Assembly: GCA_030592655.1 (NCBI GenBank) | Contig: JAUVIQ010000053.1 | Span: 1 to 15,046, forward strand | Reading direction: 5' to 3' | Origin: Planctomycetales bacterium | Lineage (GTDB): Bacteria > Planctomycetota > Phycisphaerae > SM23-33 | DNA length: 15,046 bases | The notes under the pieces: model-generated | The model's input: only the letters and a program-made list of their open reading frames with translations | The model's database searches: none | Told to the model about the DNA's origin: nothing | Part shown: one piece after another, positions 6,593 to 14,587 of the stretch | How positions within the stretch are numbered: position 1 is the first letter of the stretch | How the letters are laid out: every line of letters begins with the position of its first letter | Position numbers and translations under genes: made by a program

Positions 6593-8146
6593 ATGAGCAT
6601 AGCACTGAATAATCTGATAATGCCGGCAGTGTCAGCAGCGCCTTCGGGAGAGGTTTCATCAAAGCCAAAATGCTCCGCCTCAGACCAAGCCGACAAAACC
6701 ACAAACCCCGAAGCAAAGCCCGCACAGGCCAAGAAGTCTGCCGGGAAGACTTCGAATTCCCAAGACGCTCCGGATACCACCCAAAAGAGCAATGCCCACA
6801 GCGGTCCGAAGGCTCCTGGCGGCAAGACCGCCAAAGTCAAAAAGGGCGAGAAGGTTGTCGTTACAGCGGTTTCAGGTCCGAGGGTTTTTTCAGAGATTAT
6901 TCAATCCGCTAAGGCGTCCGGCAATCCCCCAAAGGTCGCCGTCGGCGAATCGGCGGCAGAAGTCCTTACTAAAAAGGACATCGGGAATCCCGATATCGTG
7001 CTCGCGGGCAAGGCCAATGCCGTAAAGGGCGATGCTGATTCATTACAGGTCCGGGCATCCATACTCTCCAAGACACAGGTCGTCCCGGCTGCGAATAAGC
7101 CTGTCCCTGAAGGTCAGGCATCGGCTACATCCGAAGTCGGCGATAAACTCACCGGCGAGATGCTTCTTAATGCCGAAAAGGTTGCGTTACCTTTCAGCAC
7201 GCCCGTCAAAGTCGAAGAGGCTTTGGCTGATGCGGTTTCGCCTGATGCCGTTGCGGAAAAAGCGGGTAAATCGCATCAGGCTGGGCTTGAAGCGACAGGT
7301 GAAAATCAGCAGGTATTGTCATCGCCGGCTGGGCCTGTCCTGCCGGCGTTGGCAGAGGGAATGAAGCAGATTTCCGAGGCAATCCGCACTCCCGCCCCCG
7401 CAACCGGGAATAAAAGCACTCCCATCACCTCCGCTTCCGGGCGAAAAGTGGTTTCTACGGAAGGTCTTACGTCGAATGTATCAGACGAGTCTGTCGAGAA
7501 GATGGAAACGGGGGTTAAAATCGACGCCTTACTACGAAGCCTCGGCGATCCCGTTGTTACTGTCGGTCAGAATCAGGCTGGGCGCGGCCAAACCCAACAG
7601 GAAGTTTTAGAGCATCTCGGCGCTGCTACCGAGCCGGTTCGCTTCAACCCAACCGATACGCCGACAGTTTCTCCGGGAAATTCGTCGCCGTCGCCGGTTG
7701 TAAATCAGGTTGTCGAAGCATTGCGAGCGAGCGCCGCCCGCCAGGGTAATCAGGTCGTCATCCAGTTGAATCCCCCTGAACTGGGGAAAGTCAGCATAAG
7801 ACTGAACGTTACCGGCGACGAGGTTCGCGGCGTACTGAGAGTGGATAACCCGCAAACGCTCACCCAGCTTCAGCGAGAGGCTCCCGCCCTTTTGAGCCGA
7901 TTGGCTGAAGCGGGCGTGCAGTTGAAACAGATGGACCTTTCGCTGAGTCAGCAGGGAGCGGGCGATTCGTCGCTTTACTCGCAACTGCGTGATGAGAGCG
8001 ACCTGTGGAGCCAGGACGGTCAGGACCACAATTCGCAGGTATCCGCGAGTGAATTGCTCCCGGATGAGCATGTTTTGGCCGGGACTGAAGAGACGTCGCG
8101 GGGAATGACCATGCTTACAGACGACGCGATTAACGTTTGGATTTAG
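6593..8146 (+). CDS. fliK: Flagellar hook-length control protein FliK
   Basis: FliK is the secreted molecular ruler that measures the hook and switches the export gate from hook to filament substrates. Of 517 residues, the first ~365 are low-complexity, rich in Lys, Ala, Pro, Ser and Gly, and probably unfolded, as expected of a ruler. Residues about 370-460 form the conserved C-terminal Flg_hook domain: NQVVIQLNPPELGKVSIRL, then VRGVLRVDNPQTL, and LAEAGVQLKQMDLS. The ATG at 6593 lacks a well-spaced Shine-Dalgarno (AAAGGA at 6569 is about 18 bases away). The next in-frame ATG at 6620 has none either, so the start is tentative. It is the first gene after the sigma54 promoter, and its TAG stop overlaps the TAGGAG ribosome site of flgD. 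Naming rests on the C-terminal domain plus position next to flgD and flgE. Confidence 0.9.
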   Translation: MSIALNNLIMPAVSAAPSGEVSSKPKCSASDQADKTTNPEAKPAQAKKSAGKTSNSQDAPDTTQKSNAHSGPKAPGGKTAKVKKGEKVVVTAVSGPRVFSEIIQSAKASGNPPKVAVGESAAEVLTKKDIGNPDIVLAGKANAVKGDADSLQVRASILSKTQVVPAANKPVPEGQASATSEVGDKLTGEMLLNAEKVALPFSTPVKVEEALADAVSPDAVAEKAGKSHQAGLEATGENQQVLSSPAGPVLPALAEGMKQISEAIRTPAPATGNKSTPITSASGRKVVSTEGLTSNVSDESVEKMETGVKIDALLRSLGDPVVTVGQNQAGRGQTQQEVLEHLGAATEPVRFNPTDTPTVSPGNSSPSPVVNQVVEALRASAARQGNQVVIQLNPPELGKVSIRLNVTGDEVRGVLRVDNPQTLTQLQREAPALLSRLAEAGVQLKQMDLSLSQQGAGDSSLYSQLRDESDLWSQDGQDHNSQVSASELLPDEHVLAGTEETSRGMTMLTDDAINVWI

Positions 8147-8156
8147 GAGAACACTT

Positions 8157-8531
8157 ATGAACGCTATATCGGGAATAACCAGCAACGCTGAAAGTATTCG
8201 CGTTGATTATCTGAACCTGCTGATAACGCAATTGCAGAACCAGAACCCGCTGGAGCCGATGAGCAGCACGGAGATGACTTCTCAATTGGCGCAGATTTCG
8301 CAGCTGGAGCATCTGGAGAATATCGACAGCAGGTTCCAGCAGGTAATGCTCACAGCCGAACTCAACGAAGCGACTGCGCTAATCGGCAAGACGATTTCCT
8401 TCTTCCCCGACGGGTCGGTCAACGCCGTTGCCGGTAAGGTTGACAGCGTGAACATTGTCGATGGAGCCGCCCTGTTGAACGTGGGCGAATACAGCGTCAA
8501 TCTGGACGAAATCAAGTCCATCAGCGAATAA
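8157..8531 (+). CDS. flgD: Flagellar hook capping protein FlgD (short form)
   Basis: FlgD forms the cap under which hook subunits fold and add. The 124-residue protein holds the hallmark N-terminal segment: DYLNLLITQLQNQNPLEPMS (residues 18-37), then EMTSQLAQISQLEHLENI. After it comes the short beta region typical of compact FlgD proteins (ALIGKTISFF, GKVDSVNIVDG, YSVNLDEIKSI). The Ig-like and FlgD-specific C-terminal domains present in the ~230-residue enteric protein are absent. Such short forms occur in many phyla, so this is not evidence of truncation. TAGGAG lies 7 bases before the ATG and overlaps the fliK stop, suggesting coupled translation. flgE follows after 38 bases. Confidence 0.93.
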   Translation: MNAISGITSNAESIRVDYLNLLITQLQNQNPLEPMSSTEMTSQLAQISQLEHLENIDSRFQQVMLTAELNEATALIGKTISFFPDGSVNAVAGKVDSVNIVDGAALLNVGEYSVNLDEIKSISE

Positions 8532-8569
8532 ACGAAAAAATCAGAAACTCTTTTGATAAAGGATAAATC

Positions 8570-10231
8570 ATGGGTAATGCACTATTAGCGGGCGTTTCGG
8601 GTCTGAAGGCACACCAGACGATGCTTGACGTAACGGGCAACAACCTTGCCAACGTCAATACGTACGGTTTCAAGGGTAGCAGGACCGTTTTTGCCGACAT
8701 GCTCAGCGGTACGCTGCGAGAAGCGACCGAGCCGACCGAGAATACCGGCGGAACCAACCCGATCCAGGTCGGAAGCGGTACGCAGGTCGCCAGCGTGGAC
8801 CGAATCATGAATCAGGGCGGTCTGGTTACGACGGGCCAACCGCTGGACATGGCCATTGAGGGCGAGGGGTATTTCGTCCTGAATAACGGTCAAACCGACG
8901 TCTTTACGCGTGTCGGTTCGTTCGCCGTCGATTCGGATTATTACCTGGTCGATCCCGGAACGGGCTATCGCGTCCAGCGTTTCGGTACCGAGGGCGAGGA
9001 GGAAGGGTTCCAGACAAACGACAGCGTCAAAATTCCTTATGACGTTACACTCGAAGCCCAGGCCACTGCGAACATCAGCGTTTCGGGAAACCTGAACGGA
9101 GACACCTCGAGTCCGACAACCAACGTGTTGGGTAGCGGATTGAAATACACTGCAGGCGAAATGGTTACAGTCACCACGCTTCTGACGGACCTGAATCAGA
9201 CCAGCGGTCTTGTCGATGGCGACGAAATTCAGATTACCGGTGCCGATTCCGACGGTACTCTTGTCAGCGCCACATATATAATCGCCGACGCGGCTACGGC
9301 GGAAGTGGGGGACCTGCTGACGGCGATAAATGGAGCCTTCGGCGGCGCTACCGCATCTGTCTTCAACGGCGAGATTCGCCTGACCGACGATGCCGCCGGT
9401 TACAGCCGGACGGATATGATGCTGGAATTCACCGGTACCGGCGGTGGTGTCCCAACCGGAACTTTTACGATGCCCAGGTATTTCCAGATTCTGGAGGCGG
9501 GCGGCGAGGCTTCGCGGGATGTCAGTATCGAAATTTTCGATTCACAAGGTATAGGTCATAACCTCGGCGCCTCGTTTATCAGCAACAGCACCGGCGATTG
9601 GGACCTTATTATTACTTCTCTAACCGGTGAAGTCGATGCTCTGAACGATAGGCGGATCAGCGGAATAACATTCCAGGAAAACGGTAACTACGGTGGTATT
9701 GAAGGTACGCCTCCGGACGATCCGACATTCAGCGTAACGTTCAGCAACGCTCCCGGTACGGTGCGAGTCATTGAAGTGGACTTCGGAGTGGTCGGTGGAC
9801 GACAGATTACCGTTTCCGGTGAGGATGTCGGTATCGCAAGTGTCTCAATATACGATCAGGACGGATATACATCGGGCCAGTTGGCCAGCATGTCGGTTAC
9901 ACAGGAAGGCATCATTTCAGGTCTGTTCACCAACGGCGTTACCAAGAATATCGCATCGATTGGAATGGCGGTCTTCCAGAACCCTGCCGGTCTTGCGGTC
10001 CTGGGTAACAACTACTTTACTTCTTCGGGTAACTCCGGCGACCCCGTTTTTACCAGGGGCATGAGTAGCGGCGCCGGAACCGTCAGAGGCGGATCGCTGG
10101 AACAGTCAAACGTGGACGTAGCCGCCGAATTCGTCAACCTCATCCAGGCACAGAACGGATACCAGGCAAACGCCAGAACTATCAAAGTAGCCAACGAAAT
10201 GCTGCGGGAACTGGCGAACCTGATCCGCTAA
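8570..10231 (+). CDS. flgE: Flagellar hook protein FlgE
   Basis: FlgE polymerises outside the cell into the hook, the universal joint between rod and filament. The 553-residue protein begins with the D0/D1 rod-family signature (LLAGVSGLKAHQTMLDVTGN, then NLANVNTYGFKGSRT). Residues about 85-105 have the conserved LDMAIEGEGYFVLNNG with the following FTRVGSF. The middle (about 160-460) includes a GNLNGD segment and the FlaE-type domain (ASRDVSIEIFDSQG, WDLIITSLTGE). The C-terminus is the canonical coiled-coil D0 helix with LEQSNVDVAAEFVNLIQAQN followed by GYQANARTIKV. The length exceeds the ~400 residues of the enteric protein because of extra outer-domain sequence around residues 165-290. AAAGGA at 8558-8563 precedes the ATG. 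The 18-base gap to the next gene supports co-transcription. Confidence 0.95.
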   Translation: MGNALLAGVSGLKAHQTMLDVTGNNLANVNTYGFKGSRTVFADMLSGTLREATEPTENTGGTNPIQVGSGTQVASVDRIMNQGGLVTTGQPLDMAIEGEGYFVLNNGQTDVFTRVGSFAVDSDYYLVDPGTGYRVQRFGTEGEEEGFQTNDSVKIPYDVTLEAQATANISVSGNLNGDTSSPTTNVLGSGLKYTAGEMVTVTTLLTDLNQTSGLVDGDEIQITGADSDGTLVSATYIIADAATAEVGDLLTAINGAFGGATASVFNGEIRLTDDAAGYSRTDMMLEFTGTGGGVPTGTFTMPRYFQILEAGGEASRDVSIEIFDSQGIGHNLGASFISNSTGDWDLIITSLTGEVDALNDRRISGITFQENGNYGGIEGTPPDDPTFSVTFSNAPGTVRVIEVDFGVVGGRQITVSGEDVGIASVSIYDQDGYTSGQLASMSVTQEGIISGLFTNGVTKNIASIGMAVFQNPAGLAVLGNNYFTSSGNSGDPVFTRGMSSGAGTVRGGSLEQSNVDVAAEFVNLIQAQNGYQANARTIKVANEMLRELANLIR

Positions 10232-10249
10232 CCGAACGGGTAATAACCA

Positions 10250-11410
10250 ATGCACGGATGCCTATCCATAACCGAATACTTCAGGCCTTTGATGTTTGAG
10301 GTCTCCGCGGTTGACCGTTGGAAGGGGGCGCGGAGTTTCACGTCGTCGGCCGACAAGTCGTCGGGATGGGTGTGGTGGGTGTTGATAATTCTCGCTCTTG
10401 CCCTTTCGGCTGTGGTTGTAATCGCCGCTGTCTGGAAGTATGGGCGGATGCGTCGAAAGGCAGCCGAGTTCCGTCGCGCCGGCGACGAGGCCGGTTTTAG
10501 AGACGAAGAAATAAAACTGCTTATGCACATCGCCAGGCTTTCGGGCGTGAAGAATATCGCCACTATATTCAATGCCGACGGGGTGTTTAATCGCGGCGTT
10601 GGCCGCTTGATGCATAGCGCCAAGGTCGCGGCAATGTCCGAGGCGATGTGCGCGAACCTCAACACCATGCTGGGGTCGTTACGAAAGAAACTGGGTTTTG
10701 AGCAAATCATCGACGACGGTACGAAGGCTATCAGTTCAAGCCGGCAGATTGCTCCGGGGAGCAGGGTCTATATCATCCAGCCCGGCGGGGTCGGCTCCGT
10801 CGAGGCGACCATCGTAAGCACCGGAGATTCGGAATTTCTCGTTGAGGCTGGCGAACCTCTTATCGGGCATTTCGGTCAGGTCTGGGTCGTGCGATGCCCC
10901 GTCGGATCAACGGCATGGGAATTCGACGCGACCGTGATTCGCAGCGATATCGATGGAGTAACGCTGGGACATTCCGCCGACATTCGAATAATAAACCTCC
11001 GGCGATTTCCCCGTATTGCGACGAACAGACCCGCCCAGGTGGCGATGTTTCCTTTCAGCGAGGATACGCCCGATCTTCAATCGCCTCATTTTGTCCCGGC
11101 AGTTGTCGTCGAAATCGGCGGGTCGGGGCTTCTGATAGAGATGCCGATGCGGGCGCAAATCGATGAAAAAACAATCGTCGTAGTGAAAATCGACGAGAGA
11201 CGCCGGATACAGGGCGTCGGGAAGGTCAGGCGGACCTTCACCGACGAGAATGGAAACGAAATGGTGGCGATTGAACTGGTCGGATTGAATTCGGACGAAC
11301 TGGCGGAACTTGTTTGCGAAACCAACATCGCGGCGAACCGGCGCAAAACCGGAATCGACCAAACCAATGAAACACCGGTATCGTTACACGGAGAAAAAGG
11401 ACGCAGATGA
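10250..11410 (+). CDS. Membrane-anchored PilZ/YcgR-like protein in the flagellar operon
   Basis: The 386-residue protein has one clear membrane helix (about 39-61, WVWWVLIILALALSAVVVI) followed by a basic stretch (KYGRMRRK), giving a cytoplasmic C-terminal part. Residues about 84-125 are helical (FRDEEIKLLMHIARLSGV). Residues about 165-248 resemble the YcgR N-terminal beta domain (SRVYIIQPGG, ATIVSTGDSEFLVEAG). Residues about 250-355 resemble PilZ: RRFPR at 251-255 supplies the RxxxR motif, and VVEIGGSGLLIE (286-297) takes the place of D/NxSxxG, with Glu for Asp and Gly for Ser. PilZ domains bind cyclic di-GMP, and YcgR-type proteins slow the motor; here binding is uncertain because of the changed motif. 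The ATG at 10250 has only a weak ribosome site, and ATG 10292 is an alternative. It overlaps flgF by ATGA, so translation is probably coupled. Confidence 0.72.
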   Translation: MHGCLSITEYFRPLMFEVSAVDRWKGARSFTSSADKSSGWVWWVLIILALALSAVVVIAAVWKYGRMRRKAAEFRRAGDEAGFRDEEIKLLMHIARLSGVKNIATIFNADGVFNRGVGRLMHSAKVAAMSEAMCANLNTMLGSLRKKLGFEQIIDDGTKAISSSRQIAPGSRVYIIQPGGVGSVEATIVSTGDSEFLVEAGEPLIGHFGQVWVVRCPVGSTAWEFDATVIRSDIDGVTLGHSADIRIINLRRFPRIATNRPAQVAMFPFSEDTPDLQSPHFVPAVVVEIGGSGLLIEMPMRAQIDEKTIVVVKIDERRRIQGVGKVRRTFTDENGNEMVAIELVGLNSDELAELVCETNIAANRRKTGIDQTNETPVSLHGEKGRR

Positions 11411-12129
11411 ACGGTTCGATACAAGCGGCTGGTTCGAGCATGGACACCCTGGGAAAGTGTTACAGGGTCATTACCCATAATCTCGCCAATGCCAACACCG
11501 TAGGATACAAACGACGCGTCGAGTTGATCAGGCAGGCGGCTACCGTTCAAGCGACGGTCGAAGGCGGACTGAATGTTACCAGTCAGCCTTCTATTGATTT
11601 TACGCAGGGCAGACTGGTTCATACGGGAAGGTCGTTGGACGTAGCCCTGGCCGGTAAGAACGCCTTTTTCGTCATTGAGACTCCCCAAGGTCAGATGTAC
11701 ACGCGTAACGGCGTCTTCCGCCTGAATGACCAGGGGCAGATGGTGGATTCGAACGGTCAGAGCGTAGCCGGTCAGAGCGGTCCGCTTACCGTTCCGGCAA
11801 ATGTCGGGCCGACTGCTGTGAGTATCTCGTCCGACGGGTGGATTTCCGCGAACGGACAATCCCTCGGACAATTCAAAATCGTCCAGTTCGACAAACCGGA
11901 ACTACTTGTTCCGGTTGGGGAAAATTGTTTCAGCGCGCCGAAATCGGCTAATCCGAAATCGGCCGAAGAACCCGGCGTTCAACAGGGTTTCCAGGAAGGT
12001 TCAAACGTGAGCGTCGTCAAGGAACTCATTGATTTGATTACTGTTACCAGGCTTTACGAAGCCAACGCGAAGAGCATCAAAGCCCACGACGAACGGATGA
12101 AAAATATCCTGCAAGTCGCAATGGGCTGA
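11407..12129 (+). CDS. flgF: Flagellar proximal rod protein FlgF
   Basis: This 240-residue protein is a rod-family subunit. Its N-terminus has the family signature VITHNLANANTVGYKRR (21-37). The middle has GRSLDVALAGKNAFFVIETP with YTRNGVFRLNDQGQMVDSNG. The C-terminus has QGFQEGSNVSVVKELIDLIT and YEANAKSIKAHDERM, the D0 helix that packs in the rod. Length matches FlgF (about 250) and it directly precedes flgG, which is the usual order. FlgF forms part of the rod between the MS ring and the distal rod. AAAGG at 11397 precedes the ATG, and the ATG overlaps the stop of the PilZ-like gene. FlgF and FlgG are close paralogues, so the name depends on order as well as sequence. Confidence 0.88.
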   Translation: MNGSIQAAGSSMDTLGKCYRVITHNLANANTVGYKRRVELIRQAATVQATVEGGLNVTSQPSIDFTQGRLVHTGRSLDVALAGKNAFFVIETPQGQMYTRNGVFRLNDQGQMVDSNGQSVAGQSGPLTVPANVGPTAVSISSDGWISANGQSLGQFKIVQFDKPELLVPVGENCFSAPKSANPKSAEEPGVQQGFQEGSNVSVVKELIDLITVTRLYEANAKSIKAHDERMKNILQVAMG

Positions 12130-12147
12130 TTATTTGAGGAGACAGAT

Positions 12148-12723
12148 ATGTTAAGGGCGTTTTCAACGGCTGCGACGGGAATGACGGCTCAACAGATGAT
12201 AGTCGATGTCATTGCCAACAACCTTGCCAACATCAACACGGTCGGGTTCAAGCGCAGCCAGGTCGATTTCCAGGACCTGATGTATGTGAAGATTATAGAA
12301 CAGGGGCGTGAAATTGCTTCGGGCGTTACGGCTCCAAGCGGATTCGAGATAGGAAGCGGCGTCAGCCCCGCCTCCACGCTGAAGGTCTTCACCCAGGGCG
12401 AGCAGGTCAGCACCGAGCGGAGCCTCGACATAGCCATTCAGGGCGACGGATTCTTCCAGGTAACAGGCCCCGGCGGCGAGACTCGTTACACGCGCGACGG
12501 CTCGCTCAGGGCAAACGCCGACGGCGAACTGGTAACATCAGGCGGAGACACGTTGGAACCGGCAATCAGCATCCCGCCCAATACCGTCTCGATAAGTATC
12601 GGTAAGGACGGAACCGTTACGGTCTTCGACGGTACGACCACCACGTCGATCGGACAGATTACGCTGGTGCGATTTGCGAATCCGTCGGGATTGTCGAGCG
12701 AGGGTGGGAACCTTCTGGCTTAA
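12148..12723 (+). CDS. flgG: Flagellar distal rod protein FlgG, cut short by an in-frame TAA
   Basis: FlgG builds the distal rod that crosses the P and L rings. The visible frame gives 191 residues: the start motif MLRAFSTAATGMTAQQMIVD, then VIANNLANINTVGFKRSQVDF, IEIGSG-type residues (FEIGSGV), LDIAIQGDGFFQV and YTRDGSLRANADGELV. It ends at GGNLLA followed by TAA at 12721-12723. In typical FlgG (about 260 residues) this position reads NLYxET, and here the frame continues after the TAA with TSASG. Without that stop the gene would run to 12930 and encode 260 positions, exactly the family length. TGAGGAGA precedes the ATG at about 12136. As it stands the product lacks the C-terminal D0 helix and should not assemble. 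Cause: nonsense mutation, sequence error or readthrough. Confidence 0.9.
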   Translation: MLRAFSTAATGMTAQQMIVDVIANNLANINTVGFKRSQVDFQDLMYVKIIEQGREIASGVTAPSGFEIGSGVSPASTLKVFTQGEQVSTERSLDIAIQGDGFFQVTGPGGETRYTRDGSLRANADGELVTSGGDTLEPAISIPPNTVSISIGKDGTVTVFDGTTTTSIGQITLVRFANPSGLSSEGGNLLA

Positions 12724-12930
12724 ACGTCTGCCAGTGGTTCGCCGACCACGACCACGCCCGGACAGGACGGATCCGGGACGCTCCAGCAGGGATTCCTCGA
12801 AAAATCAAACGTCCAGATGGTTACCGAACTGGTCAACCTGATAACGGCCCAGCGGGCTTACGAAATCAACTCGCGGGCGATCAAGGCCGGCGACGAGATG
12901 CTCACTACCGCCAATCGTCTGATCGCATAG
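12724..12930 (+). pseudogene. flgG: Detached C-terminal part of flgG, in the same frame after the TAA
   Basis: Starting straight after the TAA at 12721, the same frame encodes 68 codons and ends at TAG 12928-12930. They read TSASGSPTTTTPGQDGSGTL, then QQGFLEKSNVQMVTELVNLI, TAQRAYEINSRAIKAGDEML and a short tail. This is the complete, well-preserved C-terminal D0 region of FlgG. No frameshift or further damage is seen. The only in-frame ATG early on is at 12817, deep in the helix, with no ribosome site, so independent translation is unlikely. The 8-base gap to flgA confirms that 12930 is the original gene end. Confidence 0.88.
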
Positions 12931-12938
12931 GAGACGCA

Positions 12939-13925
12939 ATGATACGTAAATCAGCCATTCTTCTGCTTGGAGTATTGCTGCTTTGGGATATATGTCCGGC
13001 TTCGCCGAAGAAAGCCCCGGCTATCAGGATGCACCTTCCGAGGACGGTGCGTGTTCGCGGCGAGTCGCTGAACATGGGGCGAATCAGCGTAATTCGCGGA
13101 AGCGACACGAAACTTTGCAAAAAAGTTTCAGATATCAAAATGGGCAGGATGCCGTTCTCCGGCGAGAAGATTACCATCGACCGGCGGACGATCCTCTCCC
13201 GCCTCGCCACTACAGGTATAGGCCCGAGGATGATTCGGATTACAGGGGCGGCAAAAGTCGTCGTCATGCTCGACGAAAAGACCTTCGGAGCGGCGAAACT
13301 GATCAAATCGGCCGAAGCGTTCCTGAAAAAGACCCGCCCCGGTCCGGATGGGTGTTCATGGCGACTCGTCCGTCAGCCTAAAAACCTGAAAGTTACATCC
13401 GAGGATAAAATTCAACTCAAGCCCCGCCTCGGCAAGGCGAAGTCCAAAAGGTATATCGAAGTTATAGTCGCAGCCGTCGGTTCGAAAAAACGCGAACTCG
13501 GACAGGTGAAAATACTCTTCAAGCCGGTCTATCGCGTGCGACAGGCGGTCGCGATTAAAAATATCACTTCGGGCGAGACGTTCACGAAGGCGAACACCAC
13601 TATCAGGATCGTAAGCGTCGAGCATAAACCGGCCCGCGAGTGGACAAGTCCCTTCGGCCTGATGGCTTCACGCGACATACGGGCGGGGGCGGTTATTCGT
13701 CCCGGACTTGTGAAGACACCGAAACCCGCTCTTGTTATCCGTCGCAACCAGACCGTTCAGATGAAGATTGTCGGGCTGGGGTTTGTGATATCGGGCGTCG
13801 GCAAGGCCATGTCGGACGGCCGGGTAGGCGAATTGATTAAGGTCCAAAACACCGACAGCAAACGAATCATTACAGCAAGGGTGGCCTTCGACGGAACAGT
13901 CAGGCCGATTTATGGAAAGAGGTGA
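12939..13925 (+). CDS. flgA: P-ring assembly chaperone FlgA
   Basis: FlgA is a periplasmic chaperone that helps FlgI form the P ring. The 328-residue protein starts with a signal peptide (IRKSAILLLGVLLLWDICPA). The N-terminal half (about 30-190) is variable, with strand-rich FlgA-N features such as RTVRVRGESLNMGRI. From about residue 197 comes the SAF-type domain: YRVRQAVAIKNITSGETF, then SRDIRAGAVIRPGLV. The last part is the diagnostic beta region VQMKIVGLGFVISGVGKAMS followed by DGRVGELIKVQNTDSKRI and a final VAFDGTVRPI. The length is above the ~220 of the enteric protein, as in FlgA forms with an extra N-terminal domain. AGGAGA at 12929-12934, overlapping the flgG end, precedes the ATG. 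It lies directly before flgH and flgI, its assembly partners. Confidence 0.92.
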   Translation: MIRKSAILLLGVLLLWDICPASPKKAPAIRMHLPRTVRVRGESLNMGRISVIRGSDTKLCKKVSDIKMGRMPFSGEKITIDRRTILSRLATTGIGPRMIRITGAAKVVVMLDEKTFGAAKLIKSAEAFLKKTRPGPDGCSWRLVRQPKNLKVTSEDKIQLKPRLGKAKSKRYIEVIVAAVGSKKRELGQVKILFKPVYRVRQAVAIKNITSGETFTKANTTIRIVSVEHKPAREWTSPFGLMASRDIRAGAVIRPGLVKTPKPALVIRRNQTVQMKIVGLGFVISGVGKAMSDGRVGELIKVQNTDSKRIITARVAFDGTVRPIYGKR

Positions 13926-13928
13926 AAT

Positions 13929-14561
13929 ATGAAGACTACACGTTTAATTACCGCGTCAATTTTCTCGATTCTGCTCTTTACCGGCGTCGCATGGGCAGGT
14001 TCCATCTGGGCCAAGGCGAAGTCGCCCAAACCGTTACACGCCGACGATACCGCCAGCCGGATAGGGGACATCCTGACGATTGTCATCGACGAGCGCACTA
14101 CAATCGACAACAAGTCCGAGCGGAACCTGGAAAAGAGTTCCTCCCGCAAGGCCGGCGTCGAGACGAACGTTCCTTTGATGAGAGCAATCAACACCGCCAC
14201 GGGCGGGATGTTTAAACTTACGAAAGCGGACGTGGACATGAGCGCCGAGAACAAGTTCGACGGAAAGGCCGACTACGAAAACGAGCGGACAATGATCGAC
14301 CAGATAACCGTTACCGTCGCCGACGTGCTTCCCAACGGGAACCTGGTTGTCGTCGGTACGAGGGAGCGCAAGGTCGATGACGACAAACAGGTCGTCCAGG
14401 TCAGCGGCGTGGTCCGCACCAGCGATATTACCTTCGCAAACACCGTTCGCAGCGACAAAGTGGCGGAATTCAAGATTGCTTTCAAGGACGGTTATCGTGA
14501 AAAACGCTTCACCAAACCGGGCTGGTTCGGGCGAATACTCAACCTGCTCAATCCGTTCTAA
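13929..14561 (+). CDS. flgH: Flagellar L-ring protein FlgH
   Basis: FlgH forms the outer-membrane L ring around the rod. The 210-residue protein has an N-terminal export signal (RLITASIFSILLFTGVAWA) with a likely cleavage before GSIWA. The body shows the family core: ASRIGDILTIVIDERTTI (42-59), NEFDGKG-like ENKFDGKADYENE, MIDQITVTVADVLPNGNLVV, then RKVDDDKQVVQVSGVVRTSD with I and VRSDKVAEFKI. Typical FlgH is a lipoprotein with a Cys at the cleavage site; no Cys is present here near the signal or anywhere obvious in the mature part. GAGGTG precedes the ATG, which lies 3 bases after flgA. Presence of FlgH and FlgI implies a cell envelope with an outer membrane. Confidence 0.93.
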   Translation: MKTTRLITASIFSILLFTGVAWAGSIWAKAKSPKPLHADDTASRIGDILTIVIDERTTIDNKSERNLEKSSSRKAGVETNVPLMRAINTATGGMFKLTKADVDMSAENKFDGKADYENERTMIDQITVTVADVLPNGNLVVVGTRERKVDDDKQVVQVSGVVRTSDITFANTVRSDKVAEFKIAFKDGYREKRFTKPGWFGRILNLLNPF

Positions 14562-14587
14562 TCGGGACTGATGGAAGGAATAGACTT

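Noticed and set aside
6555..6596. Mini-ORF ATGATGGGC... of 13 codons whose TGA overlaps the fliK ATG, as if for coupled translation.
   Set aside because: Its start codon lies upstream of the predicted sigma54 transcript start (about 6562), and it has no ribosome site.
11086..11871. Long minus-strand open frame (261 codons).
   Set aside because: It lies antisense to the PilZ-like gene and flgF, both well supported; its translation has no recognisable domain.
12721..12723. Alternative genetic code reading TAA as sense, to explain flgG.
   Set aside because: TAA ends several other genes in the window at the right family length (for example 574, 8531, 10231), so it is a normal stop here.
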